From: DAIODI01 sp046349255
GTDB taxonomy: Bacteria; Pseudomonadota; Alphaproteobacteria; Rhizobiales; Aestuariivirgaceae
Length of the DNA stretch: 64,000 nt
Assembly (NCBI GenBank): GCA_046349255.1
Contig: JAXMCR010000002.1
Location: forward strand, 806,001-870,000
Reading direction: 5' to 3'
In this document: piece after piece, positions 53,945 through 60,871 of the stretch
Layout: each line of letters starts with the position of its first letter
How positions within the stretch are numbered: the stretch's first letter is position 1
The notes under the pieces: model-generated
Told to the model about the DNA's origin: nothing
Databases searched by the model: none
The model's input: only the letters and a program-made list of their open reading frames with translations
Made by a program: the position numbers and the translations under genes

Positions 53945-55402
53945 CTACTGTTTGCATCCGCAGAATGGCTTGTTCGAAGCGTATTCCGCTTCGTTATAGG
54001 CATTGCTCAACCGGGGGCGGACAGTCGCTGGAAGGCCCAGCGTGATCTGCAACTCACGGACGAGCGTTTTTACCCACAGGCGCACACTCTGGTCGAAGGA
54101 CGCGGCCTCTTGCGTTTCCGCGCTCCGCACGATCCTGACATTGCCGTCGGCGTCCCCAAATGCTGTCGCCGAGAGGGCCGGGATGGGGATCTCGAATGTT
54201 CCACTTTCAACCGGCAGCCTTGCATCGCCCGGCCCTCCCCAGAGCCCCTGTCCCTGAGGCGTGAGGAAAGCGAGGACCAGTGAGCGCGCCGACCAAAGGC
54301 AACTCGCTGGACCGGAGTAAGGATCAACCACACGGGGGTCGGCCCCACAGTACCCCTGCGTGATGTTTCCTCGCTCAAGCATTCCATGAGGAATGAAGTA
54401 GCTCCACGTTGCATCCAGAGTTCGACGAGCAAGCATCGGAGTTACGCCATCACGGCGTTCAAGCGATGCAGCGATCACTGGCACGGGTACTGCGCCGCGA
54501 TAACAGATGCTCCGCCCGAAGACTGGATATCCCGCCGGCGTGATCAGGTGCTGGAATTGGCGAAGAAAGTTTTCATCGCCAGCTTCAAGAGGCCACGCAG
54601 CGGGATTGATCTGTCGCTGCCAAAAGAACTCATATTGGAAGCTCCAGGCGTTGTAGTAGTCCACCTCTCCGCCAGGGCCGTCAGCGAACCACCCGTCGGC
54701 AGTTTTGAAGCTCTTTATTCGGGCCAGTCGATCCGTCGGCCGCTTCGGCAACCCGGTAAGCGAGGCGATCACTTCTGCCGTTGTCTCCTGCATGAGAAGC
54801 CAGTTGTTGTTGTTTCCCTGCGCACCTTCCGCCGCCGAAAGCCACTCGACGATCCGCTGCTTGACGGTCGCAGGGTAAGCATCCCAGACCTCAGTCCGCA
54901 GGAGCCAAAGCGAACGAGCAATATCCGCTGACTCGACGATCCGCTGATCAAACGCTTTGGGGGTTCCCCAGTAGCCCGCAGAATTTGGATCGGTTCCACT
55001 CGCGATGGCCTGTGATACTGCGAGGACCAAGTCGACCTCGCTTCCATCGTCAAGCTCGATCGATTGGCCACGACCGCTTTTCACCCAAGCCGCCATGAGA
55101 GGCGCAATGCGGGCGAAGCCCTCCAGCCGATCTGACTGCTCTCCATTGCTGCTCGGAAGGCCGGGGTACGCGGCCATGCTGCCTTCGGGGGTGCGAAACT
55201 GCATGAAACCGGAAATGAGGTAGCGCACGAGTTCCACGTATGCCGCTTCCGTCGGATGCCCGCCTGAAAACTCGTCGACCAGACGGGCCCTCGCTTGAAC
55301 GGCCCAGGCGGGCTCTGGATCAGGCCGCTCGCGCAACGCCCACCAGATGCTCAAGATAACGGTTGCCAACACGGCGGCCACACGGAACACGGAGGGCTTC
55401 AC
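53945..55402 (-). CDS. DUF2264-family protein with N-terminal membrane anchor
   Basis: 485 residues. A hydrophobic N-terminal segment (FRVAAVLATVILSIWWAL) looks like an uncleaved signal anchor, so the body is periplasmic. The body has DUF2264 features: YPGLPSSNGEQSDRLEGFARIAPLMAAW, the NNNNWLLMQETTAEVIASL segment, DGWFADGPGGEVDYYNAWSFQYEFFWQ and GRSICYRGAVPVP. DUF2264 is an (alpha/alpha)-barrel protein related in form to polysaccharide lyases and unsaturated glucuronyl hydrolases, without a known reaction. The start ATG overlaps the GMC oxidoreductase stop by four bases (ATGA), so the two are translationally coupled. Confidence 0.75.
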   Translation of the reverse strand: MKPSVFRVAAVLATVILSIWWALRERPDPEPAWAVQARARLVDEFSGGHPTEAAYVELVRYLISGFMQFRTPEGSMAAYPGLPSSNGEQSDRLEGFARIAPLMAAWVKSGRGQSIELDDGSEVDLVLAVSQAIASGTDPNSAGYWGTPKAFDQRIVESADIARSLWLLRTEVWDAYPATVKQRIVEWLSAAEGAQGNNNNWLLMQETTAEVIASLTGLPKRPTDRLARIKSFKTADGWFADGPGGEVDYYNAWSFQYEFFWQRQINPAAWPLEAGDENFLRQFQHLITPAGYPVFGRSICYRGAVPVPVIAASLERRDGVTPMLARRTLDATWSYFIPHGMLERGNITQGYCGADPRVVDPYSGPASCLWSARSLVLAFLTPQGQGLWGGPGDARLPVESGTFEIPIPALSATAFGDADGNVRIVRSAETQEAASFDQSVRLWVKTLVRELQITLGLPATVRPRLSNAYNEAEYASNKPFCGCKQ

Positions 55403-56877
55403 AGCTTCGTTGTCCGTGTTCTCGAGAGTCTCTCCCGGTGCAGGTGGTCAGCAAGACGCAATGTTATCTGGACAATTGTCAGCGTCGGATTTGCATGACC
55501 GCCAGCCGGAAAAACTGAACCGCTGGCCACATACAGATTCGAGGTGCCGAAGACTCTGCAGTTGCGATCCACGATCCCATCCTTGCTCGTCGCAGACATG
55601 CGCGTACCGCCAAGCTGATGCGGCCCGACCAACTCGTCGTTTGCCGGATAGGGTTCGTTGTCTTGAAGCCAGGCCTTGATCTTGAGGCGGCCTATACCTG
55701 CGGCCGCCATGTACGTACCGAGCGCCTCTGTGCAAGCGAGCGCGGTATGACGCTCCAGATCGCTCCGCGTGAGATGAAGGTGTACGCGAGGGACGCCCAT
55801 TGCGTCTTTCTCATCGACGAGCTTGATCCTGTTTTCCGAGCGGGGCAGTTGCTCCCAGACGGCATGAATATGGGCACCGCAAATGAGGTCTCTGTCGAAA
55901 AGCGATGCGGCCCACTGGGCAGTCTCAGGAGCAACGCAAGCGAGGTCTGCGATCAGCGCCCTCGTATCGCTGTAGCCTGCCTTCCTCAACCTCATGCAGC
56001 AATTGAGGACGCCGTGCGTTTGCATAAAGTCCGCGCTGGGGGAAATGAAGAACACCGGCCGGGAAAGTACGCGAACGCTGGGATCGGCATGCAAGAGGCG
56101 TTCGTCGACCAGCAGCGCGTCGGCCGTTGTGAAATGGGGATGGTCCATGACGAAGCGGCCAAGCAAACTTGGGTTTTCAACCAGCGCGCCGCCAAGCTGC
56201 TCATTACCCCAGAGAAGGAGGCGGACATTTTCAATTGCGCCTGCAGCAAGCGTTACGACTTGGCTCCGGACCAGACCAGCGTCGCCGGAAGCATTCTTGA
56301 CAAGAAGTCCCGTAACTCTCCCCCTTTCGTGCTCGAATCCCGTCACTGTGGCATCGAGACAAAGTGCGATATTCGGGGATGCGGCAAGCGCGTTGAAATA
56401 CTTTTCGCCAAAGCGCACCGGCGGCGAAAAGTGAAAAATGATCTCCTTAAGCAGCCCGCCACTCTGTTGCAAAAGCCTATCTGCCGGAAATGACTTTCCG
56501 ATCTCCAGGATTTCTCCGGCAGCAGTTAGGTAAGGATCGAGATCGTCGCGCTTGATCGGCCATCCGGGGCGTTCGGGCCGAGACTCGAAGTCCTCAGCAT
56601 CGAGTGGCCGGCAAAAGCCGCCCCAATGGTTTGAAGTGCCGCCGAGGTAGCGCAACCGAGTGGCGGACAAATCCGGGTATGGGTCGCCACTAACATAGCC
56701 GTCATTGAGGCTTTGTGCGGCCGAACTAAACGCCCAACCTCCACTTTCGATCAGCGCGACTTTCCAACCTCGATTTGCAAGAGCAAGAGCCAGCGTGATT
56801 CCAGCCGGCCCCGCGCCTACAATGCAACAATCGAATTGCGTTTCGGAGGCCGTGATTTCCGTGAGCGGGACGAGCAT
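55399..56877 (-). CDS. GMC-family FAD oxidoreductase
   Basis: 492 residues. The FAD motif is DCCIVGAGPAGITLALALANRGWKVALIESGG near the start; RLRYLGGTSNHWGGFCRPL and LAAGAIENVRLLL follow, and at the C-terminus PHQLGGTRMSATSKDGIVDRNCRVFGTSNLYVASGSVFPAGGHANPTLTIVQITLRLADH holds the conserved GMC end with the catalytic His (near 470) and Asn. It would oxidise an alcohol or sugar. The ATG overlaps the stop of a small leader-like gene by one base (TGATG) and its stop overlaps the DUF2264 start, giving a coupled trio. It has no signal peptide of its own. Confidence 0.85.
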   Translation of the reverse strand: MLVPLTEITASETQFDCCIVGAGPAGITLALALANRGWKVALIESGGWAFSSAAQSLNDGYVSGDPYPDLSATRLRYLGGTSNHWGGFCRPLDAEDFESRPERPGWPIKRDDLDPYLTAAGEILEIGKSFPADRLLQQSGGLLKEIIFHFSPPVRFGEKYFNALAASPNIALCLDATVTGFEHERGRVTGLLVKNASGDAGLVRSQVVTLAAGAIENVRLLLWGNEQLGGALVENPSLLGRFVMDHPHFTTADALLVDERLLHADPSVRVLSRPVFFISPSADFMQTHGVLNCCMRLRKAGYSDTRALIADLACVAPETAQWAASLFDRDLICGAHIHAVWEQLPRSENRIKLVDEKDAMGVPRVHLHLTRSDLERHTALACTEALGTYMAAAGIGRLKIKAWLQDNEPYPANDELVGPHQLGGTRMSATSKDGIVDRNCRVFGTSNLYVASGSVFPAGGHANPTLTIVQITLRLADHLHRERLSRTRTTKL

Positions 56878-57011
56878 CAGCGGTCCTCGTCACGCAATAC
56901 CCAGCCGCCACGCTTTATGTATTGCCTAAAGCATGCAGCTGGAATGACGACGAACGCCGCAAGAAGCTGCAGCATACGCCGTCGGATCAAAGAGGTCCTT
57001 TTGGCCTGCAT
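56877..57011 (-). CDS. 44-residue leader-like protein coupled to the GMC oxidoreductase
   Basis: A small gene not obvious in ordinary gene finding. It starts at ATG 57011 and ends at TGA 56877-56879, which overlaps the GMC ATG by one base (TGATG). Its product has a basic stretch with three Arg followed by a hydrophobic stretch and Ala-Ala-Cys (RRRMLQLLAAFVVIPAAC), then a polar end RQYIKRGGWVLRDEDR. The first part resembles a twin-arginine signal with lipobox, as found at the start of gluconate-2-dehydrogenase-type small subunits that accompany GMC dehydrogenases. AGGA lies three bases upstream of the start, a poor spacing. Existence is inferred from the coupling and composition. Confidence 0.55.
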   Translation of the reverse strand: MQAKRTSLIRRRMLQLLAAFVVIPAACFRQYIKRGGWVLRDEDR

Positions 57012-57100
57012 GTCCTGCAAACTGCAAGAACAGCACCACCCGGACGTTGTTGCGTTGACTAACCTTAATGTTCAGACTCGGTCGCTTCTCGCCGCGATGT

Positions 57101-57565
57101 TCAGCCCGCGAAAGTGAGCGGGAGCGCTGTCGTCTCCTTGACTTTCTCCATGACGAAGAAGGCTGAGACGTCGGTCAGCGGCACCTTCGCGATCAGGCGC
57201 TTGTAGAGGCGGTCGTAGCCGGCAATATCCGGCACAGCCGCCCGCAGCATGTAGTCGGTTTCACCGGTCGTTCGGTATGCGCCGGTGATTTCGGGAATAT
57301 CGCGAAGAGCAGCACTGAACCGATCCAGCCAGGCCTGATCGTGCTGCGACGTGCGGATAGCGATGAAGGCTGTGAGACCGAGGTTCAGCTTCGCCTCGTC
57401 CAGCAGCGCAACACGCGCGCGGATGACGCCGCTTTCCTCGAGATTTTTGATCCGGCGCCAGCAGGCGTTGCGCGACAGGCTCACCTTGTCTGCCAGATCC
57501 TCGATCGACTGGCCGGCGTCGATTTGCAGTTCCGAGAGAATCCGCTGGTCTTTTTCGTCCATCAT
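57101..57565 (-). CDS. Lrp/AsnC-family transcriptional regulator
   Basis: 154 residues: an N-terminal helix-turn-helix (DQRILSELQIDAGQSIEDLADKVSLSRNACWRRIKNLEESGVI) and a C-terminal RAM/AsnC ligand domain (VPDIAGYDRLYKRLIAKVPLTDVSAFFVMEKVKETTALP). An amino-acid or small-molecule-responsive regulator, typical of alphaproteobacterial Lrp paralogues near DUF6356 genes. Divergent from DUF6356 with 112 bases between, which contain a symmetric site. The start is either of two adjacent ATG codons. Confidence 0.9.
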   Translation of the reverse strand: MMDEKDQRILSELQIDAGQSIEDLADKVSLSRNACWRRIKNLEESGVIRARVALLDEAKLNLGLTAFIAIRTSQHDQAWLDRFSAALRDIPEITGAYRTTGETDYMLRAAVPDIAGYDRLYKRLIAKVPLTDVSAFFVMEKVKETTALPLTFAG

Positions 57566-57590
57566 CTGTCCGTACGCTGGGATAAACTCC

Positions 57591-57609
57591 CACTATTGAT
57601 ACTATAGTG
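57591..57609. promoter_or_regulatory. Inverted repeat CACTAT-N7-ATAGTG (likely Lrp operator)
   Basis: A 19-bp imperfect-centre palindrome with perfect 6-base arms lies in the divergent promoter region between the Lrp gene (57565) and DUF6356 (57678). Its place, AT-rich arms and spacing fit autoregulatory Lrp/AsnC sites. Confidence 0.5.
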
Positions 57610-57677
57610 CGCGATTTTTGGGAGCAATTTCTACCATGCTTGGTGCATGGTATCCGTCACCACGGAGGAGTTGCCCG

Positions 57678-57938
57678 ATGCTGAAGCGTCTGTTCCAGGA
57701 CCATCCCGCCAAAGTGGGCGAAAGCTACTTCGAACACATGGCGTTCGCGTTTCGCTTCTCGGGCCGGCTCATTCGGGCCGGGCTTGCCGCCTTCGTGCAC
57801 GGGGTCGTTCCCGCGTGCTGCGAAACCACCGCGTCGTCTGCAGTGCTGGCGATGAACGACGAAATTCGAGCCCGGCGTGCGCTGATGGGCGGCAGCGCCG
57901 TCCGTGCCGCTCCTGAGGGAAATGTCGTTATCCAGTGA
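57678..57938 (+). CDS. DUF6356-family protein
   Basis: 86 residues. The pattern LFQDHPAKVGESYFEHMAFAFRFSGRLIRAGLAAFVHGVVPACCETT is that of DUF6356 proteins: an N-terminal conserved motif, one hydrophobic stretch and a PxxCExT motif. Function unknown; probably membrane-associated. GGAGG precedes the ATG by a good distance. Expressed divergently from the Lrp regulator, so likely its target. Confidence 0.82.
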   Translation: MLKRLFQDHPAKVGESYFEHMAFAFRFSGRLIRAGLAAFVHGVVPACCETTASSAVLAMNDEIRARRALMGGSAVRAAPEGNVVIQ

Positions 57939-57942
57939 AGCA

Positions 57943-57959
57943 GCCCGGCTTTCCCGGGC
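57943..57959. terminator. Small hairpin between two convergent genes
   Basis: GCCCGG-CTTTC-CCGGGC lies four bases after the DUF6356 stop and seven bases after the stop of the convergent hypothetical gene. There is no T-run on either side; it could still serve as a weak bidirectional terminator. Confidence 0.4.
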
Positions 57960-57966
57960 GCCACAT

Positions 57967-58344
57967 TCAGCCTTGCAGGTCGGTCACCGTGATCACGCGG
58001 AACGTCCGCATCTCGTCGTCCTGCTCCATGATCGAGACGTATTCGCCAGGGACAAATCGCTCTGCACTGAAGCGATAGCCCGCCTCGTCTGTCGATGCAT
58101 CGCCGTGGATGTCGTAGTGGAACGACCAGGAGCCGCCTGGCCGATGCACGAGATGGCCCACTTCGTCGGCTTCGCCATCCCAGAACCGTCGCACGCGGCA
58201 GTGCTCGCGCTGCGACTTCCACTCCTCTGGGTCGAGGCTCCCGAGCCCCGTCAGTGGCGCTACGAGTTCGTAGCCGTGCGTCCGGCTGCCGTTCGGAAAG
58301 TCTTTCGTGCGCGCGAGTTCGAGGCGAATCTTCTTCAAGGCCAT
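57967..58344 (-). CDS. Conserved hypothetical protein near uspA
   Basis: 125 residues, recognisable as a conserved but uncharacterised family (KKIRLELARTKDFPNGSRTHGYELVAPLTGLGSLD; CRVRRFWDGEADEVGHLVHRPGGSWSFHYDIHGD; FVPGEYVSIMEQD). No domain of known function is seen; no signal peptide or membrane helix. It starts 10 bases after uspA and is therefore likely cotranscribed under the FNR/FixK box. Relatives occur beside stress or oxygen-limited regulon genes in Hyphomicrobiales, which is consistent. Start at ATG 58344. Confidence 0.65.
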   Translation of the reverse strand: MALKKIRLELARTKDFPNGSRTHGYELVAPLTGLGSLDPEEWKSQREHCRVRRFWDGEADEVGHLVHRPGGSWSFHYDIHGDASTDEAGYRFSAERFVPGEYVSIMEQDDEMRTFRVITVTDLQG

Positions 58345-58354
58345 CAGGCGGCTC

Positions 58355-59197
58355 CTAGTGCGACAATAACGTCGGGACTGACATGCGTTTGAGCACGAAT
58401 CTGGTCGCCCCGCCGAATACGAATTCGCGCATGCGCGAATGGCCGTAGGCACCCATCACGAGTAGATCCGCGCCATGATCGAGCGTGCGCGTCAGCAGCG
58501 CTTCGCCAGGGTTGAGCCCCGGTGTGGGGAGAGGCTCCACAGTCGCCTTGACGCCGTGCCGCGCGAGCGCCGTTGCAATCTCGGCGCCGGGAAGATTGCC
58601 GGACGGTTCGACTTCCTTCTGCGGGTCGACCCAGACGAGATGCACCGTCTCCGCCTGCTGCAGCAGCGGCAGCGCGTCGAACGCGGCACGCACGGCTTCG
58701 CGCGACCCGTTCCAGCCGACGACGACATTGGTCCCGATTGCACCGCGCTTCCAGTCGAGTGGCACGACCAGAACCGGGCGGCCACTCTCCATCACCACTC
58801 GCTCGACGAAATCGAGCTCCACGCCCGCTTCGCTGTCGGCATCGACCTGACCCACGACCAGGAGGTCCGCTGCGTGTCCGTGCAACACCACCCCATCTGC
58901 AACGGCAGGCGTCAGGGAATCAACCGTGCGCCACTCGGCCGAGACTCCGCTCTGGCGCACGAGAGCATCGAACTTCGCCTTTACGCCTGCCGACTTGTTG
59001 CGGAAGTAATCGCGCTGTGCCTCGAAGACTTCGGGCGTGACCGCCATCGTCACGGCTGGGTAGATCTGGATTGCCGGAATGACGTACAGGCCGATGAGAT
59101 GTACGTCGGAGCCTTTGCTCACTTCCAGTGCGGCCGCCATCAGCGGATCGACACGTTCGACGTCGTTCAGGCAAACGAGAACAGTCTTGATCGGCAT
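58355..59197 (-). CDS. Tandem universal stress protein (UspA)
   Basis: 280 residues, two Usp domains. The second shows the ATP-binding motif VMGAYGHSRMREFVFGGATR (Gly-x2-Gly-x9-Gly), and the first a degenerate counterpart (LLVVGQVDADSEAGVELDFVERVV). Tandem UspA proteins are induced by oxygen limitation or redox stress. An FNR/FixK-type box lies about 60 bases upstream, overlapping the end of the regulator gene, suggesting low-oxygen control. First of two genes; the hypothetical follows at once. Confidence 0.88.
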   Translation of the reverse strand: MPIKTVLVCLNDVERVDPLMAAALEVSKGSDVHLIGLYVIPAIQIYPAVTMAVTPEVFEAQRDYFRNKSAGVKAKFDALVRQSGVSAEWRTVDSLTPAVADGVVLHGHAADLLVVGQVDADSEAGVELDFVERVVMESGRPVLVVPLDWKRGAIGTNVVVGWNGSREAVRAAFDALPLLQQAETVHLVWVDPQKEVEPSGNLPGAEIATALARHGVKATVEPLPTPGLNPGEALLTRTLDHGADLLVMGAYGHSRMREFVFGGATRFVLKRMSVPTLLSH

Positions 59198-59250
59198 GCG
59201 CAGGATCCTCCAAGGAATTCCATCAACTAGAGAAGCGTGCGCGTCTGTCC

Positions 59251-59264
59251 TTGACCTGCGTCAA
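59251..59264. promoter_or_regulatory. FNR/FixK box TTGACCTGCGTCAA upstream of uspA
   Basis: A perfect TTGA-N6-TCAA site, matching the FNR/FixK consensus (TTGAC...GTCAA here). It is centred about 60 bases before the uspA start codon and overlaps the stop codon of the FNR-type gene at 59261-59263. The regulator encoded next door has the recognition-helix Glu-Ser-Arg set that reads TTGA. Confidence 0.75.
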
Positions 59265-60022
59265 CCGGTGCCGCCGATATGCGAATCTTGACCGGCAATC
59301 TGCTGGAGGAGCTCGCTGTCGGGCACCTCCACGAACCGGTTGCCCTTGAGCTTGATGGCTCCCAGCGCCTTGAGCTTGGTGAGTTGCCGGCTCACCGTTT
59401 CGATGGTTAGCCCAAGGAAATCCGCAATGTCCGAGCGCGTGAGCGGCAACTCGAACGCCGCTGGCGTCTTCGATGCCGGGTGGTGGGCGCACCGCGACAT
59501 CAGGCTGCGCTTCGTCAGCAGCAACAGGAAGCTCGCGAGCTTCTCTTCTGCGGTCTTGCGCCCGAGAAGAAGCATCCAGTCGCGCGCTGCGTCGAGTTCG
59601 TCGAGGGTGCGCTCGAAAAGTCGGCTCTGAAGGTCCGGATGATCGCGGATGACGCGCTCGAATGCCTGATGCGAAAAGCAGCAGAGCTCGACATCGGTCG
59701 CGGCCTCGGCGAAGTAGGGGTTGCTGCGGCTATACGCACGGCCAAGAAAATCCGGCGGGAACAGCAGACCGACGATCTGCTGGCGACCGTCTGGCAGCGT
59801 CTTGGTCAGCTTGATGGTGCCGGACAGGACATTGGCGAAGAAGTCGGCCGGCTCCTGATCTGAAACGATCACCTGTCCAGCGGCAAACTTGCGGTGATGT
59901 GCGATGGAGTTCAGCGTCTGTATTTCTGCGTCATTCATCGCGCCGCACACTGCCTGGTGGCGGATGGCACAGGTGTCACACCTGAGTGTTTCGGGCAGTG
60001 TCGAATACTTGTGGCCTACCAT
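59261..60022 (-). CDS. FNR-type [4Fe-4S] oxygen-sensing regulator
   Basis: 253 residues, Crp/Fnr superfamily. Cys at 15, 18 and 26 (RCDTCAIRHQAVC) with Cys 114/115 (VELCCFSH) supply the four ligands for an oxygen-labile iron-sulfur cluster, the FnrN/FnrL arrangement; the cyclic-nucleotide-like fold follows; the HTH (SDIADFLGLTIETVSRQLTKLKALG) contains Glu-Thr-Val-Ser-Arg for TTGA contacts. Start at ATG 60022 was preferred over a GTG at 60049 because GGGGA is five bases upstream. It should respond to oxygen and act on TTGA-N6-TCAA sites such as the one before uspA. Confidence 0.9.
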   Translation of the reverse strand: MVGHKYSTLPETLRCDTCAIRHQAVCGAMNDAEIQTLNSIAHHRKFAAGQVIVSDQEPADFFANVLSGTIKLTKTLPDGRQQIVGLLFPPDFLGRAYSRSNPYFAEAATDVELCCFSHQAFERVIRDHPDLQSRLFERTLDELDAARDWMLLLGRKTAEEKLASFLLLLTKRSLMSRCAHHPASKTPAAFELPLTRSDIADFLGLTIETVSRQLTKLKALGAIKLKGNRFVEVPDSELLQQIAGQDSHIGGTG

Positions 60023-60103
60023 CGTTCCCCAAGGCCCGCTTTGCTCCACGACACATCCTAACGAGGGAGAACGGGATTGGATACCCCTCCAATCGCGAAG
60101 TCA

Positions 60104-60871
60104 TCAACTGATGCGTTGAGCCATCAACGAGCCGCTCAACACAAGGTTGTCGTCGCTGTTCGCTATCGAGAAACGGTACTTGTCGCCCTGTTGTTCGCCG
60201 ATGCGAGCTTGACCTTCATCACCGACGAAGACGGGGGAGACAAAGATGCAGTCGAGGGATCGGAGAACCTCCTGCGGATGCTCCGTGGCAAAGACGCCGG
60301 TCATCCATCCGAGCACGAGCATGCCGTGCGCGATCGGGGCGCGCAGACCGAACGCAGAGGCGACGGCGGGATCGAGGTGAATGGGGTTGCGATCGCCGGA
60401 TGCGCTCGCATAGAGCGCCACGTCCGCCGCCGTAAACACGCGTGAGGCGCACGGCGGCCCTGACCCGTCCGGCAGCTTCTTCGCGTTCGCCGGCGGCATG
60501 GACGGCAGGAGAAACATTCCGGACTTCATCGTCACCGCCGGCGATCCGTCTCGATCCGACAGGGTCACGGTAAGCGTGACGCGCTTCGCATTCGGGCCGG
60601 GTTCGCCGGGATCCGACAGCGTCATGCGCAGGCGAACGGTCTCCCCGACCTTGAGAGTCCGTTGGAGCTGGATCGACTGCGTCGCATGGACGACGATCGA
60701 ACGGTGTTTTTGAGCGAGCGCGGTTAAGGCAGCGTCGAGTCCCACGTCGCCGCGGGCGACAAGGGCCATGCCGTACGTCGGGGGAACCAAACCGGCGGGA
60801 TAGCCGATGGAAGCCGCGAACCGCGCCACTTCGTCGGCGCCGAGGACGACATCGCGTTCGACCTCCGCCAT
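60104..60871 (-). CDS. Double-hotdog MaoC-like hydratase/dehydratase
   Basis: 255 residues. The C-terminal half is an R-specific hydratase hotdog with the hallmark SGDRNPIHLDPAVASAFGLRAPIAHGML (Asp and His catalytic pair); the N-terminal half is a second, degenerate hotdog (VVLGADEVARFAASIGYPAGLVPPTYG). It would dehydrate a 3-hydroxyacyl-ACP or CoA. The ATG overlaps the ketosynthase stop by one base (TGATG), so they work together. It lacks neighbours for reduction (no ketoreductase, no enoyl reductase); those would have to come from the general fatty-acid pathway. Confidence 0.82.
   Translation of the reverse strand: MAEVERDVVLGADEVARFAASIGYPAGLVPPTYGMALVARGDVGLDAALTALAQKHRSIVVHATQSIQLQRTLKVGETVRLRMTLSDPGEPGPNAKRVTLTVTLSDRDGSPAVTMKSGMFLLPSMPPANAKKLPDGSGPPCASRVFTAADVALYASASGDRNPIHLDPAVASAFGLRAPIAHGMLVLGWMTGVFATEHPQEVLRSLDCIFVSPVFVGDEGQARIGEQQGDKYRFSIANSDDNLVLSGSLMAQRIS

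Noticed and set aside
52546..57100. Attachment site or integrase after tRNA-Ser
   Set aside because: No repeat of the tRNA 3' end and no recombinase gene could be seen, so the island remains an inference from composition only.
60116..60127. TTGAGCCATCAA as an FNR box
   Set aside because: The spacer between TTGA and TCAA is four bases, not six, and it lies inside the hydratase gene end.
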